Source: Tubiluchus corallicola (taxonomy: Eukaryota > Priapulida > Priapulimorpha > Priapulimorphida > Tubiluchidae). From it: DNA of 37,500 bases. Made by a program: the position numbers and the translations under genes. The first letter of the stretch is position 1. Every line of letters begins with the position of its first letter. The notes under the pieces were generated by a model that saw nothing but the letters and a program-made list of their open reading frames with translations, was not told the DNA's origin and did not search any database. Below, piece by piece: positions 1-14,022 of the stretch. The stretch spans positions 1 to 37,500 of the forward strand of contig JAQGDQ010000801.1 in the NCBI GenBank assembly GCA_030141605.1. Direction: 5' to 3'.

Positions 1-70
1 GTACAAAGCTCTTAATAAGACAAACGCCTCTTTGTTAATCTATGTGATCAAACGTATTGAACACTTGCAG

Positions 71-288
71 ATAGTTGGAACAGCAATATTAGCCATTGCT
101 GTATTGGCTATAACTGATAAAAGAAATATGGATGTTGCCAAAGGCCTTATTCCAGTGGCAGTAGGTGGCGTAGTTTTGGGCATTGGTCTAGTTCTTGGCT
201 TCAACTGTGGTTATGCAATAAATCCAGCACGTGATCTTAGTCCAAGAGTTTTTACGGCCATGGCTGGATGGGGCAAAGAAGTATTCAG
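71..288 (+). CDS. aquaglyceroporin, internal exon with second NPA box (partial gene)
   Basis: The frame reads about 72 residues beginning IVGTAILAIAVLAITDKRN and containing GYAINPARDLSPRVFTAMAG. This is the fifth transmembrane segment and loop E of a major intrinsic protein. NPARD, with Asp after Arg, is the family mark of glycerol-conducting aquaporins in the plasma membrane. The exon is bounded by an AG acceptor (CTTGCAG, ending at 70) and a strong CAG|GTAAGT donor at 288/289, and it ends in phase 2. Upstream exons would lie left of the window. The sixth transmembrane segment, normally just after the VF(R/T) at the exon end, was not found on this strand. The minus-strand exons at 4271-1066 encode the complementary first half of the same kind of protein, in the opposite orientation. 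Family certain; gene structure uncertain. Confidence 0.88.
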
Positions 289-958
289 GTAAGTGGAAAA
301 ATATAGTTTACTTGTTAATCGCTTGGTGTGTAGGTAAAGGTCTAGAAATGCTCAGTGGGTTGTTTATCTGTGGTGCTGTATCATTTAAATATCTTTTTTG
401 ATCATAAACTTGGGCAACTGTTACGTTTTTGATTTCTTCCATTAGCATCAGCTGCCATGAATTTTTGATTTCTATTTATTATATGAGTCTTTATTTGGTC
501 AGCCTGTTTTACACGTCCATAAGCCGTTTGGTCCTTCTTTTGTGTATGTTACTCTAAGGTCATTTTATGCAATAGCAAATTATTTATTGAGAACTATTAC
601 TAATTATGCAATTGCTGTAAAGCAAACTTTGTTTCGCTGTTACTGTTACTGTTGTTGCTGTTGTTGTTGTTGTTGTTGTTGTTGTTTGTCTCAGTTAAAC
701 CATTTATTTGTCAAGAGTAGTAGAGACATGATGTAAGTTTATTCAGTCTCACTTTATTATTAATTTCTTTGTTTCTTTTTTGGCTCAAATTAGTTTGTTA
801 TATTTTGTTATGATTTTTCTTACAGATAAAACGCAATAAAGCTACTAAAACAAGAATTTTTTTGACTTTGGGCATCACGAAGTAGTAGTCTCTCACACGC
901 ATGCTGTGCACTGCTATGCTATGTTTCACTGCCATGTGTGTTTTGTTCTTTCCTATAG

Positions 959-989
959 GACAGGTAGCTGTGTTAACCTAGAGTCCTAG
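959..989 (+). CDS. possible short terminal exon of the plus-strand aquaporin, truncating it
   Basis: A good acceptor (TTCTTTCCTATAG, ending at 958) is followed by 31 bases. Joined in phase to the 288 donor they read R-TGSCVNLES and then a TAG stop at 987-989. An AATAAA follows at 1016-1021. RTGS resembles the residues that follow VF in aquaglyceroporins, but the Trp-rich loop and sixth membrane helix are missing. It could be a relic, an alternative 3' end, or chance. Transcript evidence would decide. Confidence 0.25.
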
Positions 990-1015
990 ACCTATGTATG
1001 CTTGATTTCAATGTC

Positions 1016-1021
1016 AATAAA
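1016..1021 (+). other. AATAAA polyadenylation signal candidate
   Basis: A canonical hexamer lies 27 bases after the possible stop at 987-989 and 45 bases before the end of the minus-strand aquaporin exon at 1066. It would fit a 3' end of the plus-strand aquaporin, but the hexamer is common in AT-rich DNA. Confidence 0.25.
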
Positions 1022-1065
1022 GTAATCATAATTGTACATAACTGTTTCACTTTTGATGAGCTTAC

Positions 1066-2476
1066 CATAATAAACGCCATAAACAACGGCTGCTGCAGCG
1101 AGTCCTCCAAGATATTGGCTTAACCAGTAGATGCACATTTTGTACGGTGGAAGTCGCCCCAGGATGGCCATGGCTCCCGTTATGGCAGGATTGATATGTC
1201 CACCTTAAAAATCAGTCACTATGATCACAATTTTAAACACTGCAACAATTTATAGCAAACATAACTTGTGTATTGAGAACCCTGTTTTCATTTAAGCTAT
1301 ATGGGGTGGAAAAAACTTTTGTGAAGATCCTGGAGTACCATTTAGAAAAAAATTATGTCACTCTTTTGATGTGGGATATCAATACCATGTTCCCCCAAAA
1401 TACTCTCACATTACTATGAACTATGAATTTATTTTCAAACATCAAAATACAATATCATACACATTAATAAACTTTAAATAAAATGACTTGAGTAGTGCGA
1501 GGTGAGTGTACGACCATACGGTCATTAACACACTCACCTTACTTAAATGAAAAAATGGTTATAGTTATGCGTGCTTCTGTAGATAACTTAACGTAAATAA
1601 GGATGAAGTAAATGGTGTAATAATTTGAGTAGTGCGAGGTGAGTGTACGACCATACGGTCATTAACTCACTCACCTTGCTTAAATGAAGAAATGATTATA
1701 GTTATGCATGCTTCTGTAGATAACTTAATGTAAATAAGGATGAAGTAAATGATGTAATAATTTGAGTAGTGCGAGGTGAGTGTACGACCATACGGTCATT
1801 AACACACTCACCTTACTTAAATGAAAAAATGATTATAGTTATGCATGCTTCTGTAGATAACTTAACGTAAATAAGGATGAAGTAAATGGTGTAATAATTT
1901 GAGTAGTGCGAGGTGAGTGTACGACCATACGGTCATTAACACACTCACCTTACTTAAATGAAGAAATGATTATAGTTATGCATGCTTCTGTAGATAACTT
2001 AATGTAAATAAGGATGAAGTAAATGATGTAATAATTTGAGTAGTGCGAGGTGAGTGTACGACCATACGGTCATTAACACACTCACCTTACTTAAATGAAA
2101 AAATGATTATAGTTATGCATGCTTCTGTAGATAACTTAATGTAAATAAGGATGAAGTAAATGATGTAATAATAGCAATGGTATAAGAGCAATAAACCTGA
2201 AAGTTGAGAAAGGAAAACATAATATGTAATTACGATTTTGAGTGAGCCTTCAAGAGTGAATTTTTTTTTAAATTGTTACGAATATGAATTATGTGATTAT
2301 CTGTAAATGTATCACTTACTTGTATTATAATGCACCATATTGCTTACTTGTGTATACAATGATATGCATATATATATATATATATACCCAGATTTAAGTG
2401 GGGGAGAAGAGATTAAATTATACATTATACTTATAGTAATAACTATCTCTCTCTCTCTCTCTCTCTCAGGAATCAC

Positions 2477-2534
<58 letters not shown>

Positions 2535-4271
2535 TATATAATTTATAATTTATATAATGTAGAAGGAGCTGTCTTAGACACTTTACCTGGTTTGTTTCGG
2601 CAGTCTATAAAATGCCTAGGCATTTTATAAAATACTCGATTTCACATTTTGCCTGTAACATCTATAACTGTTTAGGAAACAACATAGGATGTTTTAGCCA
2701 TGACAACTTATACTGAAGGAGTAGCATACAGTAGGCCACAGTAATGTGAACAAACCGTCATGTTTCAAAACTTTTAACTTGTTTTTATATGACCCAGAAC
2801 AAAAAGCAAAAACGTAATGTGATGGAAAAGCTTGAAACGCAAAAAATGTTAAGAATGTTTACGCACACACAAAAATTAAAAAAAGTTGACATACGGTGCA
2901 GTAATTTTACTGGAAGGTTTCTGTGATGAAAGACCATTTTGTCTTAGCAGTGACGTTTCCTTGAACCAGAAAAAACCAGTTCAAACTAAAAGACCATGGA
3001 AAGGGCGAAATCCTCCGCCATCTTGAACACACTCGCAAAAGCTTGTTGCTGCGCTATAAATTATGATCAGATAAGCAATGAGCATGTTCAGATTTTGAAC
3101 TTATAGATTTTTCTGCTTTTCAATGTTAACGGGTTGTGTAATATTTATTGAAGAAACAAAGTTTGGATAGTCGGATTAAAAACGAATAAAAAACATTTAA
3201 AATAGTTTCCAGACCTGAAACACCTCCTGATACGTACACTCCTACAGCAACTGCCACACTCCAACCTATGTTGACTGAAAGAATCTCTCCAAATTCTCCT
3301 TTGCTGAGCACAGATTGGGCAACAGCTGCATCGCCTATAACCTAAATATAAAGTACAAACTATACTAACTATACTGCTAATAAAAAACTTTATTAAATAA
3401 ATGGCGACTTGCTTTCTAATCTGCCCAGCTACTGCGTTGCCCAGCAACGAAGTAGCAACTTCCTATTTCCCATCTTGAATTGCTGACCTTTCGTTTTTTA
3501 AATGTCAAACATCAGTTTCTTCTTTTGATACTTGTAAGGTCATTAATCCCATTTAACAATTCGTGTAAATTTCTACTCCTCAAGTAAAAATATCTATAGT
3601 TTGACAGGTTTTCCTCCAAATCAGATAAGAAAATCAGAAAACCAATAATATCAAATAAACGCACATCACTGTACATTACTGCGTAGCGCTAACAGTAAAT
3701 AAAAAATTAACCTACTTTCTATTACATTCAATTGTTTCGTTACATCATCACATTATGCAGCTATATTCACCTCACTGTTTCAACAAGTTTTTCGCTGAGG
3801 CTGAATTATTTATTTCACCTAAATTATTTTTGGACGTTTTTGTACGAGTTTTTGGAAAATTTATATTCCTTATTTTACGAAAACTGGAAGCTGCTTGGCA
3901 TTGGCTCATCAATGGTGGATGCTGGGTGTGGTAAGCCTATCACGACTTTCGCAGTCGACATTTTATCCAACCTATATCTTCGACTTTTTTTAAAATTTTG
4001 TCTAAGCACCATCAGCACACGAAATGTTCAAATAACTTTTTCAGGGCCTTGGGATTGTTCTATGGCTCTTTGGAAAAAAGGTTTGCCTTACCAGACAAGA
4101 CTGCGTGTTCTACAATCATTGTAAAAGCTTTAAAAGCGTGTTATTAAACCTAACACTAACTATGGAAGAACTTACCACTAACATAAACGTGCCTAGGAAC
4201 TCTGCCAGGCACTCCCTTCTCAGGGAGTCATGTATCCGCAACACACCCTTTAAGTTAGTCCGCCATCCCAT
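1066..4271 (-). CDS. aquaglyceroporin, first three coding exons (N-terminal half)
   Basis: Exons on the minus strand are 4271-4176, 3341-3215 and 1203-1066. The first starts at ATG 4271 in good context (aaaATGG), includes RRECLAEFLGTFMLV and ends at a GTAAG donor in phase 0. The second reads VIGDAAVAQSVLSKGEFG and IGWSVAVAVGVYVSGGVSG and ends in phase 1. The third restores Gly across the junction to give GGHINPAITGAMAILGRLPP, the first NPA box, then YWLSQYLGGLAAAAVVYGVYY, ending at a GGTAAG donor in phase 1. Together they give about 120 residues, from the start to the third membrane helix, colinear with AQP3/7/9/10-type channels for glycerol and water. The second half should lie further left on this strand but was not found. 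Instead a plus-strand exon (71-288) encodes it. Intron 2 (1204-3214) holds the 137-bp satellite. Confidence 0.85.
1490..2174. repeat. five tandem 137-bp units, each with a hairpin
   Basis: The start GAGTAGTGCG recurs at 1490, 1627, 1764, 1901 and 2038, an exact 137-bp period with only scattered substitutions. Each unit carries an inverted repeat, AGGTGAGTGT and ACACTCACCT, around an inner ACCATACGGT, so it can fold into a strong hairpin. The array lies in intron 2 of the minus-strand aquaglyceroporin. Confidence 0.95.
2364..2535. repeat. TA and CT microsatellites
   Basis: A short TA run at about 2368-2387, a CT run at about 2447-2468, and a TA run of about 50 bases at 2480-2531, all in the aquaporin intron. 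Confidence 0.95.
2606..2629. other. perfect 24-bp palindrome
   Basis: The left half TATAAAATGCCT is followed directly by its exact reverse complement, with no spacer. It lies in aquaporin intron 2. It could bind a dimeric protein or form a cruciform; no function is assigned. Confidence 0.9.
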
Positions 4272-5690
4272 TTTATTTACTTTATGCACGAAATCTGCTG
4301 TCTGTGTAATTAGTAGTTGAGTTTAGTAACTTTGTTTTTTCTGCAAATTTCTGATGAGCGTAACAGCAACAAAATCCTAGACGATACTAGTGTCCACAGT
4401 CCACGCATCAGCGCTGTTAAAACGTTCGCAAAAAAATGCAATCCTGCAAGGGTGGATAGAATGTATTATGTTTGAATTTGCAACACCACCGATTTTTTTT
4501 CAGGTTTAAAATGCTAATCCTGTCTGAGGGGCATGTCTAAACCAGGGACACATTTCGTGCCACGACACTATAAATGAAAGCGAATGCCTTCTAATACCGT
4601 TTGGACACTTTTATAGTTAATGCAGAGGTATGCGATTGTTCATTTTTCTTTTCTTTGTTTTCGATAAGTTTTTTCACATACTTTTTAGCTTATTATGATT
4701 TGATACGTTTTGTTTATGGCGCCGTCCAACCCCAGTCGGAAACTGGCTGACATTGGCGTTGTGTAATTGCTACTGATGTACTAAAGTATTCGAATGATGC
4801 GGTGGCCCCGAAGCGAGTTAAAATGGAACAGATGGAAAAGCGCGCGTACTTATTAGCGCCAAAGTTTAAGGGGCATCACATTTTAGAAAAAAAATCTTAT
4901 TTTCCTCGGAAAATGTGCATACTGTACTTTCATATTCATGAGCGCATTTTATAACACACCACAGACAGTTATTGAGAACAACCTTTATAAAAATTCACAT
5001 AAGGAACAGGTGCAAGCTACTACACAACAAGCAGTTGTACAGTCTGCTTGAATATAAGTGCAATGCAAATACGTGCAATTAATGATAACGACGTAGCAAC
5101 TCGGTTAATAGTGTTTCTAATACGCCACAAACAATTACTCTATCTGCTCTTTACATAAACAACTATCAGACTGGGTCATCATACAGTGTTGATACGACCC
5201 TGTTAAAGACACTAATATAACTAAAAAGGTCGTAGGTTATTACAAAGTTTATGTTGAAAATTGGTATTCGTTCTCCAGTATTTAATTTGTTTTTGATGGT
5301 GTGACTGGTGTCAATGAAGTTACATAGTCATCTACTTTTCGGCATTAATACTGGTCCATCAGGTCTCTGTTGTGAAGGAGAAATTTCTAAGTGAGAACGA
5401 GTTTTATACAACATGTTTTTCAAACTGTTACTTCTGATTTCGTTTTTACAATTTAACAAGGAAGCAATAGAGGTTTCTTGCGATAACTCGTAAAAGAATT
5501 GTATTAATTTGAGGTTTAGAAACAATTTTCCTTCAAAAATATAAATCAACAACAAGTACTTCTGCATAGGCAGCTACCACTCTCGAACGATTCAGCATAA
5601 CGTAGTTTTTCAAGCGGGGCAGCTGCCGCGAATACTAACCAGCTAACAACATCAACAATGCCATTTATTAGAATTCACAATTCATTGAGA
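4272..5690. other. no recognised gene; 5' flank of minus-strand aquaglyceroporin
   Basis: This would hold the promoter and 5' untranslated region of the aquaglyceroporin that starts at 4271. No clear TATA-initiator arrangement, conserved coding segment or repeat family was recognised. Short open frames here lack family resemblance. Confidence 0.4.
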
Positions 5691-5703
5691 CTTACGTAAA
5701 TAA

Positions 5704-6256
5704 CTGATTGAGTCACAGAGAATGTTACATAACAGTGAGTAACAGAGAATGTTAGGTAACAGTGAGTAACAGTGAATGTTACGTAACAGTGAGTAACACA
5801 GAATATTACATAACAGTGAGTAACAGAGAATGTTACGTAACAGTGAGTAACAGTGAATGTTAGGTAACAGTGAGTAACAGAGAATGTTACGTAGCAGTGA
5901 GTAACACAGAATGTTACGTAACAGTGAGTAACACAGAATGTTACGTAACAGTGAGTAACAGTGAATGTTACGTAACAGTGTGTAACAGTGAATGTTATGT
6001 AACAGTGAGTAACACAGAGTGTTACGTAACAGTGAGTAACAGAGAATGTTACACAACAGTGAGTAACACAGAATGTTACGTAACAGTGAGTAACAGAAAA
6101 GTTACGTAACAGTGAGTGACAGTGACTGTTACGTAACTGTGAATAACACAGAATGATACGTAACAATGAGTAACAGAGAATGTTAGGTAACAATGAGTAA
6201 CAGAGAATGTTAGGTAACAGTGAATGACAGTGAATGTTACGTAACAGTGAGTAGCA
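5704..6256. repeat. 27-bp minisatellite with TTACGTAA cores
   Basis: About 20 copies of a 27-bp unit built from GTTACGTAACAGTGAGTAAC plus a short AGAGAAT, CAGTGAAT or ACAGAAT variant. GTTACGTAAC is a perfect palindrome whose TTACGTAA core matches the known site of PAR/NFIL3-type bZIP factors. Because 27 is a multiple of three, long spurious reading frames run through both strands. Confidence 0.95.
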
Positions 6257-7400
6257 GTGATTCTGTCAAATACTGCCGTAAGATTCTGCTTCTGTGACAG
6301 GAAATGCTTTAAATGATGCTTTAGCTAACAGCTTTTGTGTTTTAAAATGAAAAAATTAACATGTGCTGTGCTTCACATTAAAAGCTTTAATGAAAAGGGA
6401 ACTGGTTACTTACTCGTTAGCGGCCATAAGACAAAGCTCTGGAGGTCATAAATAAACTTGTGAGCGCTTTTCAATCACGTTTTAATTTACATTCAATGAA
6501 AGGCCTTTCCGGGAAAAGCTCTTTAAGGTAGAGGAATACATGTGTGCCAAAATTCAAATAATATTGATTCGTTTGTTAGTACTCGCTTGAATCATTGCAC
6601 AGAGTAGGATGTCCAGCCATATATAAGCAAGCGAGCATTTGAGACAAAAGACTTTTATTTTTTGAATAAAATATTTCTAACTGTGACTTCAACTAGTTGC
6701 AATTCCCGAAAGCCCAATTTTAATGGTAGGGTCTGTCATGACAAAGCTTTATAAAAGAACAATTCTGGCAGCACTTGTGGCTCAGATATGTGGCCCAGTC
6801 AGAATTCAGATATTTGTGACATTGGCGTAGGACTGTAAAGTTATTTATTTACTTTGATGAACTTTTGTGCTAATTATGAAAAGAATTTGCGCTATTATTT
6901 ATTCACCTGATAGATGCAACCAAGATATTGTAATTGTGAAATGCTATACGGTAAGCGGCTTGTTTGGAATGGCTAACTACTTGTCTGAAATACGAAAAAT
7001 AATTGAAAACAAGACAATTTTGTGAATGTTGATCAACCCACCATACGTATACCAACCATACGGATTTCCAGTGTATTGATTATTTTGATAGTTAAGCTAA
7101 TTTTTGTTTTAGTAACTGTTCAAAGGTTAAATTATTTTGTAGGCATGGGAACTAGCAGTGCCTTCTACAACAGTAAGATGATTTTAGATACAATGATATA
7201 TTATACGCTTGCCAACTGTCGTCTGATGTTTGTATTGACAGATTGTAACTTAGTAGCTATTCACAATGTATTTTGTCAGTCACAGAGGTAATTCATTCAG
7301 TTCTTAAAGGCTTACTGAACATATCAGCCTTGGAACATATGTGGAAATGAGAAAGTGGCTTTACATTAATTATTTTGAGTTACCTATTGCTATTATTCAT
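6257..7400. other. no recognised feature
   Basis: Unique AT-rich sequence. No conserved coding segment, RNA gene or repeat recognised. Confidence 0.4.
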
Positions 7401-7404
7401 ATAG

Positions 7405-10393
<2,989 letters not shown>

Positions 10394-10565
10394 AAATTTC
10401 TAGATCCTTATTCTAACTTAAGTAAAAATGCTATTCTTCTTAGATAGCAATAAATTCTCTGTTCTAATAATCGGACTCAAAAACTAAATAATTTGACTAC
10501 AGGACTACAGGATTGTCAGTGCTCCCTTTTATGAAGCTATGTGATTATTTTTCTGGTTACGCTAT

Positions 10566-11068
10566 TATAGGTTTTACATGTCAAATGTAGACCTGCGTTA
10601 ACTCAAATGTAGATTTAGGTAATTCAAATGTGTCTTGGTAACTCAAATGTAGACTTAGGTAATTCAAATGTGTTAACAATGGTTTTCAAGAAATCTTGAG
10701 CGTTTTTGGTAAGTCAAATGTAGACACATGTCAAGTCAAATGTGACATTGGTATCTCAAATGTGGATAGGTGGTAAAGTTTAAGGATGTTAAATTTAATC
10801 TTCTTTAATTTCAATTTAATAATTGCTCTTAAGTTAAAATAACAACGTTATAGGCCTACTAATAGATGCACTATCTTTGGTTTATCTTTTTCTAATTTGC
10901 ACTTAAATAACTTAATTACTGATTTATTCAAAGTATTGCATCTACATTTGACTTACCTAAGTCACATTTGAGTTACCAAAACACATTCGAAATTCCTATG
11001 TCTACATTTGACTTGCCTAAGTCACATTTGAACTTTCCTGTGTCTACATTTGACGTGTAAAACCTATA
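10566..11068. mobile_element. foldback element, copy 1
   Basis: It starts TATAGGTTTTACATGTC and ends with the near-complement GACGTGTAAAACCTATA. Each arm is an array of short subrepeats (TCAAATGTAGAC, TCAAATGTG, TTAGGTAA), in opposite orientation on the two sides of an AT-rich centre. A second copy is at 25335-25860. The architecture is that of foldback/MITE-like DNA transposons; no transposase is visible. Confidence 0.75.
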
Positions 11069-11570
11069 CAATTTTAGCTGAAATATTTTATTAACAGTAT
11101 CGAAAATTGGTAAATAACAACAGAATTTGATATAAAAATGGATACCAAGTTCTTCTTTATTCATTTTTTTTGTTAATGAGTTTTGTAAATAATGATTAAA
11201 TTAAATAATTGCTTAATGTGTCGTGCATGTATTTTATATGTAATAACTATTGTAAATTTTATATTACAAGCCTTTATAATACTTTTTGTAAATTTTTTCT
11301 GCACATCCATATTGTTTTTGCAAATTAATCACTCAGATATTCGTTAGTTCACTTATTCGGTGGTGCCATCTTATGGCAAAAAATTACGTAAGGCAGGTTG
11401 TTCTGTAGATTGTTACTAGTGTATTTTACTATTCCGCAGAAACAACGCTTTTGCAGCTTCACGGCTATCATGAAATTTCGTTAATCAGTTTTTTGTCGTC
11501 TCATATTCAAAGTCGAAATTCAAAATTATCTCGCATTGTTATCCGTGCATGTAGATGCCGCGTTCTAGTT
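11069..11570. other. no recognised feature
   Basis: AT-rich unique sequence between the foldback element and the 129-bp tandem repeat. Nothing recognised on either strand. Confidence 0.4.
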
Positions 11571-11573
11571 GTG

Positions 11574-11960
11574 GTACGCTTCTTTTTACTAACATGGGAT
11601 CTCCACATTACAGTTAATACTGTGAAGCTATAGTCAAAAAACATAAAATGCATCACCATTGCTCGTAGTAGTTTTTGTTTCAATATGAGAAATGTGAATA
11701 AGGTACGCTGCTGTTTGTTAACATGGGATCTCCACATTACAGTTAATACCGTGAAGCTATTGTCAAAAAACATAAAATGCATCACCATTGCTTGTAGTAG
11801 TTTTTGTTTTGATATGAGAAATGTGAGTAAGGTACGCTGCTTTTTGTTAACATGAGATCTCCACATTACAGTTAATACTGTGAAGCTATTGTCAAAAAAC
11901 GTAAAATGCATCACCATTGCTTGTAGTAGTTTTTGTTTTGATATGAGAAATGTGAATAAA
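11574..11960. repeat. three tandem 129-bp units
   Basis: AACATGGGATCTCC-type starts recur at 11591, 11720 and 11849. The units share CACATTACAGTTAATAC and CATCACCATTGCT. The minus-strand reading frame through them is a repeat artefact, since 129 is divisible by three. Confidence 0.92.
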
Positions 11961-12680
11961 GTCGTTGCTGTGTTTAATTAAATACTAGTTGATATCTATT
12001 CTATGTGTGAAAGTCATGTTGAAAGTTGTAGATGAATCACTTTGTAGAAAAAGAATAAAACACTATACTACATATCTGCACAAAACTGAAAAGCGTTTAT
12101 TAGACTACATACACATATGTAGAAGGACTGCTACACTGAACACTGAGAACAAGATTGTCCTGCACTGATCACTGAGAGTTAGACAGTGACTAGAAAGTAA
12201 AACCAGCCAGTATATACAGGTATAGGTAATTATGCAAACTTGGCTTCACAAAAACCATTACTGTAAAATAGGGAGGGACCGTACAATTATACTCGGGGTG
12301 AGTTTAGCTAGTAAAATGTAAAAGGATTAGTTAATAGATGGCAGCACCTAAAAATATGCAGTTACAATTTCCACACTATGACACTGCAAATGAATCATTG
12401 TTATTTCAGCAAAAGTAATTTTAATATCATTTATACCTTAATAAGTATATCGGCAATTGGCAATCACGTGAGTGCAGACAAATAGTTGTCTCGTTTAAAA
12501 AAAGCCGAAAATATTAAAAAAACACTTTACACTTAATTCTGAAATGCCGACAGTACAGTGATACTTTTTTTATGTCGTCTTGACAGTTTTCTCAAAAGTT
12601 GCGGCAGTAATTAGGTGCGAAGTGTAAACCATTCAAGCCTTTAACAAAAAATAACTTGTTAAGAACGCATCCGCGAGAAG
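11961..12680. other. no recognised gene
   Basis: Unique sequence with no conserved coding segment. It contains one copy of GATGGCAGCAC (12337-12347), a short motif also found at 17606, 17768, 17928 and 24245. Confidence 0.4.
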
Positions 12681-12806
12681 ACACTCACTCACTCACTCAC
12701 TCACTCACTCACTCACTCACTCACTCACTCACTCACTCACTCACTCACTCACTCACTCACTCACTCACTCACTCACTCACTCACTCACTCACTCACTCAC
12801 TCACTC
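12681..12806. repeat. ACTC tetranucleotide microsatellite
   Basis: About 31 perfect copies of CACT. It abuts the 3' side (on the minus strand) of a 5S rRNA-like relic. Confidence 0.97.
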
Positions 12807-12813
12807 GTCCCAC

Positions 12814-12930
12814 AAACCTCCAGCACCTCGTATTCCAGGTGGTCACCCATCCAAGTACTAACCCGCCTCGACGTTGCTTTACTTCGGTGATCAGAGGAGA
12901 ACCAGTGTCATCAACGTGATTTGAACAACC
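12814..12930 (-). pseudogene. 5S rRNA pseudogene or 5S-derived SINE head
   Basis: Read on the minus strand it contains ATCACGTTGATGACAC, TGATCACCGAAGTAAAGCAA, GGTTAGTACTTGGATGGG and TGACCACCTGGAATACGAGG. This is the 5S rRNA order, including the internal A-box and C-box regions of the polymerase III promoter. The 5' end (ACCGGTTGTTCAA instead of GTCTACGGCCAT) and several internal positions are changed, so it is unlikely to be functional. It runs straight into the ACTC microsatellite. Confidence 0.8.
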
Positions 12931-13074
12931 GGTATCTTCAACGCCGTACTCGTGTATAAGCAGATGCTCGTCAAATACAAGAATTGCAAACTTGCTACAT
13001 AGGAACATGTAGTAATGCGTATAAATTCTCCTCAAGTACCAGTAAAATTCATACTAACTTTCGTTTATTAATAA

Positions 13075-13536
13075 TCTGCTGCTGCTACTGCTACTCCTAC
13101 TGCTGCTATTACTACCACCCACTACACACTGCCTCCCACTACCCACTATCCACTACTACTACTACTACTACTGTTGCTGCTGCCACTACTGTTGCACTTT
13201 TGCTGTTGCTGTGCTATTACTGCTACTATTGCTGTTGCTGCTGCTACTGCTGCAACTGCCACTGTTGCTGCTGCTACTACTGCTACTATTGCTGCTACTG
13301 CTGTTACTACTGCTGCTGCTGCTACTACTACTGCTGCTACTGCTACTGTTGCTGCTACTACTGCTACTACTGCTACTATTGCTGTTGCTGCTGCTACTAC
13401 TGCTACTGTTGCTGCTGCTACTGCCACTGTTGCTACTGCTGCTACTGCTACTATTGCTGCCACTGCTGCTACTGCTGCTGCTACTGCTACTGCTACTGCT
13501 ACTGCTACTGCTACTGCTACTGCTACTGCTACTGCT

Positions 13537-13567
<31 letters not shown>

Positions 13568-13919
13568 CTACTGTTGCTGCTGCTACTGCTACTACTGCTA
13601 CTGCTGCTGCTGCTACTACTACTGCTGCTGCTACTACTACTGCTGCTGCTGCTACTGCTACTACTGCTACTATTGCTGTTGCTACGGCTACTGCTGCTGC
13701 TGCTGCTGCTACTACTACTACTACTGCTACTACTGCTGTTGCTACTGCTGCTACTACTGTTGCTGCTGCTACTACTGTTGCTGCTACTGCTGTTGCTTCT
13801 ACTACTACTGCTACTATTGCTACTGCTGCAACTGCCACTGTTGCTGCTGCTACTACTACTGCTGGTACTGCTACTGTTGCTGCTACTACTGCTACTATTG
13901 CTGTTGCTGCTTCTACTAC

Positions 13920-13950
<31 letters not shown>

Positions 13951-13978
13951 ACTACTACTGCTGCTACTACTGCTACTG

Positions 13979-14022
<44 letters not shown>

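Noticed and set aside
1490-2174. CRISPR-like array
   Set aside because: Whole 137-bp units repeat, so there are no unique spacers, and the genome is animal.
3732-4320. Plus-strand open frames over 3732-4320
   Set aside because: The second overlaps the antisense of aquaglyceroporin exon 1; neither resembles a protein family.
5675-6193. Open frames on both strands with a nine-residue repeat such as CYVTFSVTH
   Set aside because: 27-bp minisatellite divisible by three; no stop can arise, and all strands look open.
11507-11917. Minus-strand frame with repeated HFMFFDNSFTVLTVMWRSH
   Set aside because: 129-bp tandem repeat divisible by three.
12656-12919. Frame with SLTH repeats followed by a short tail
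   Set aside because: ACTC microsatellite reading into a 5S relic.
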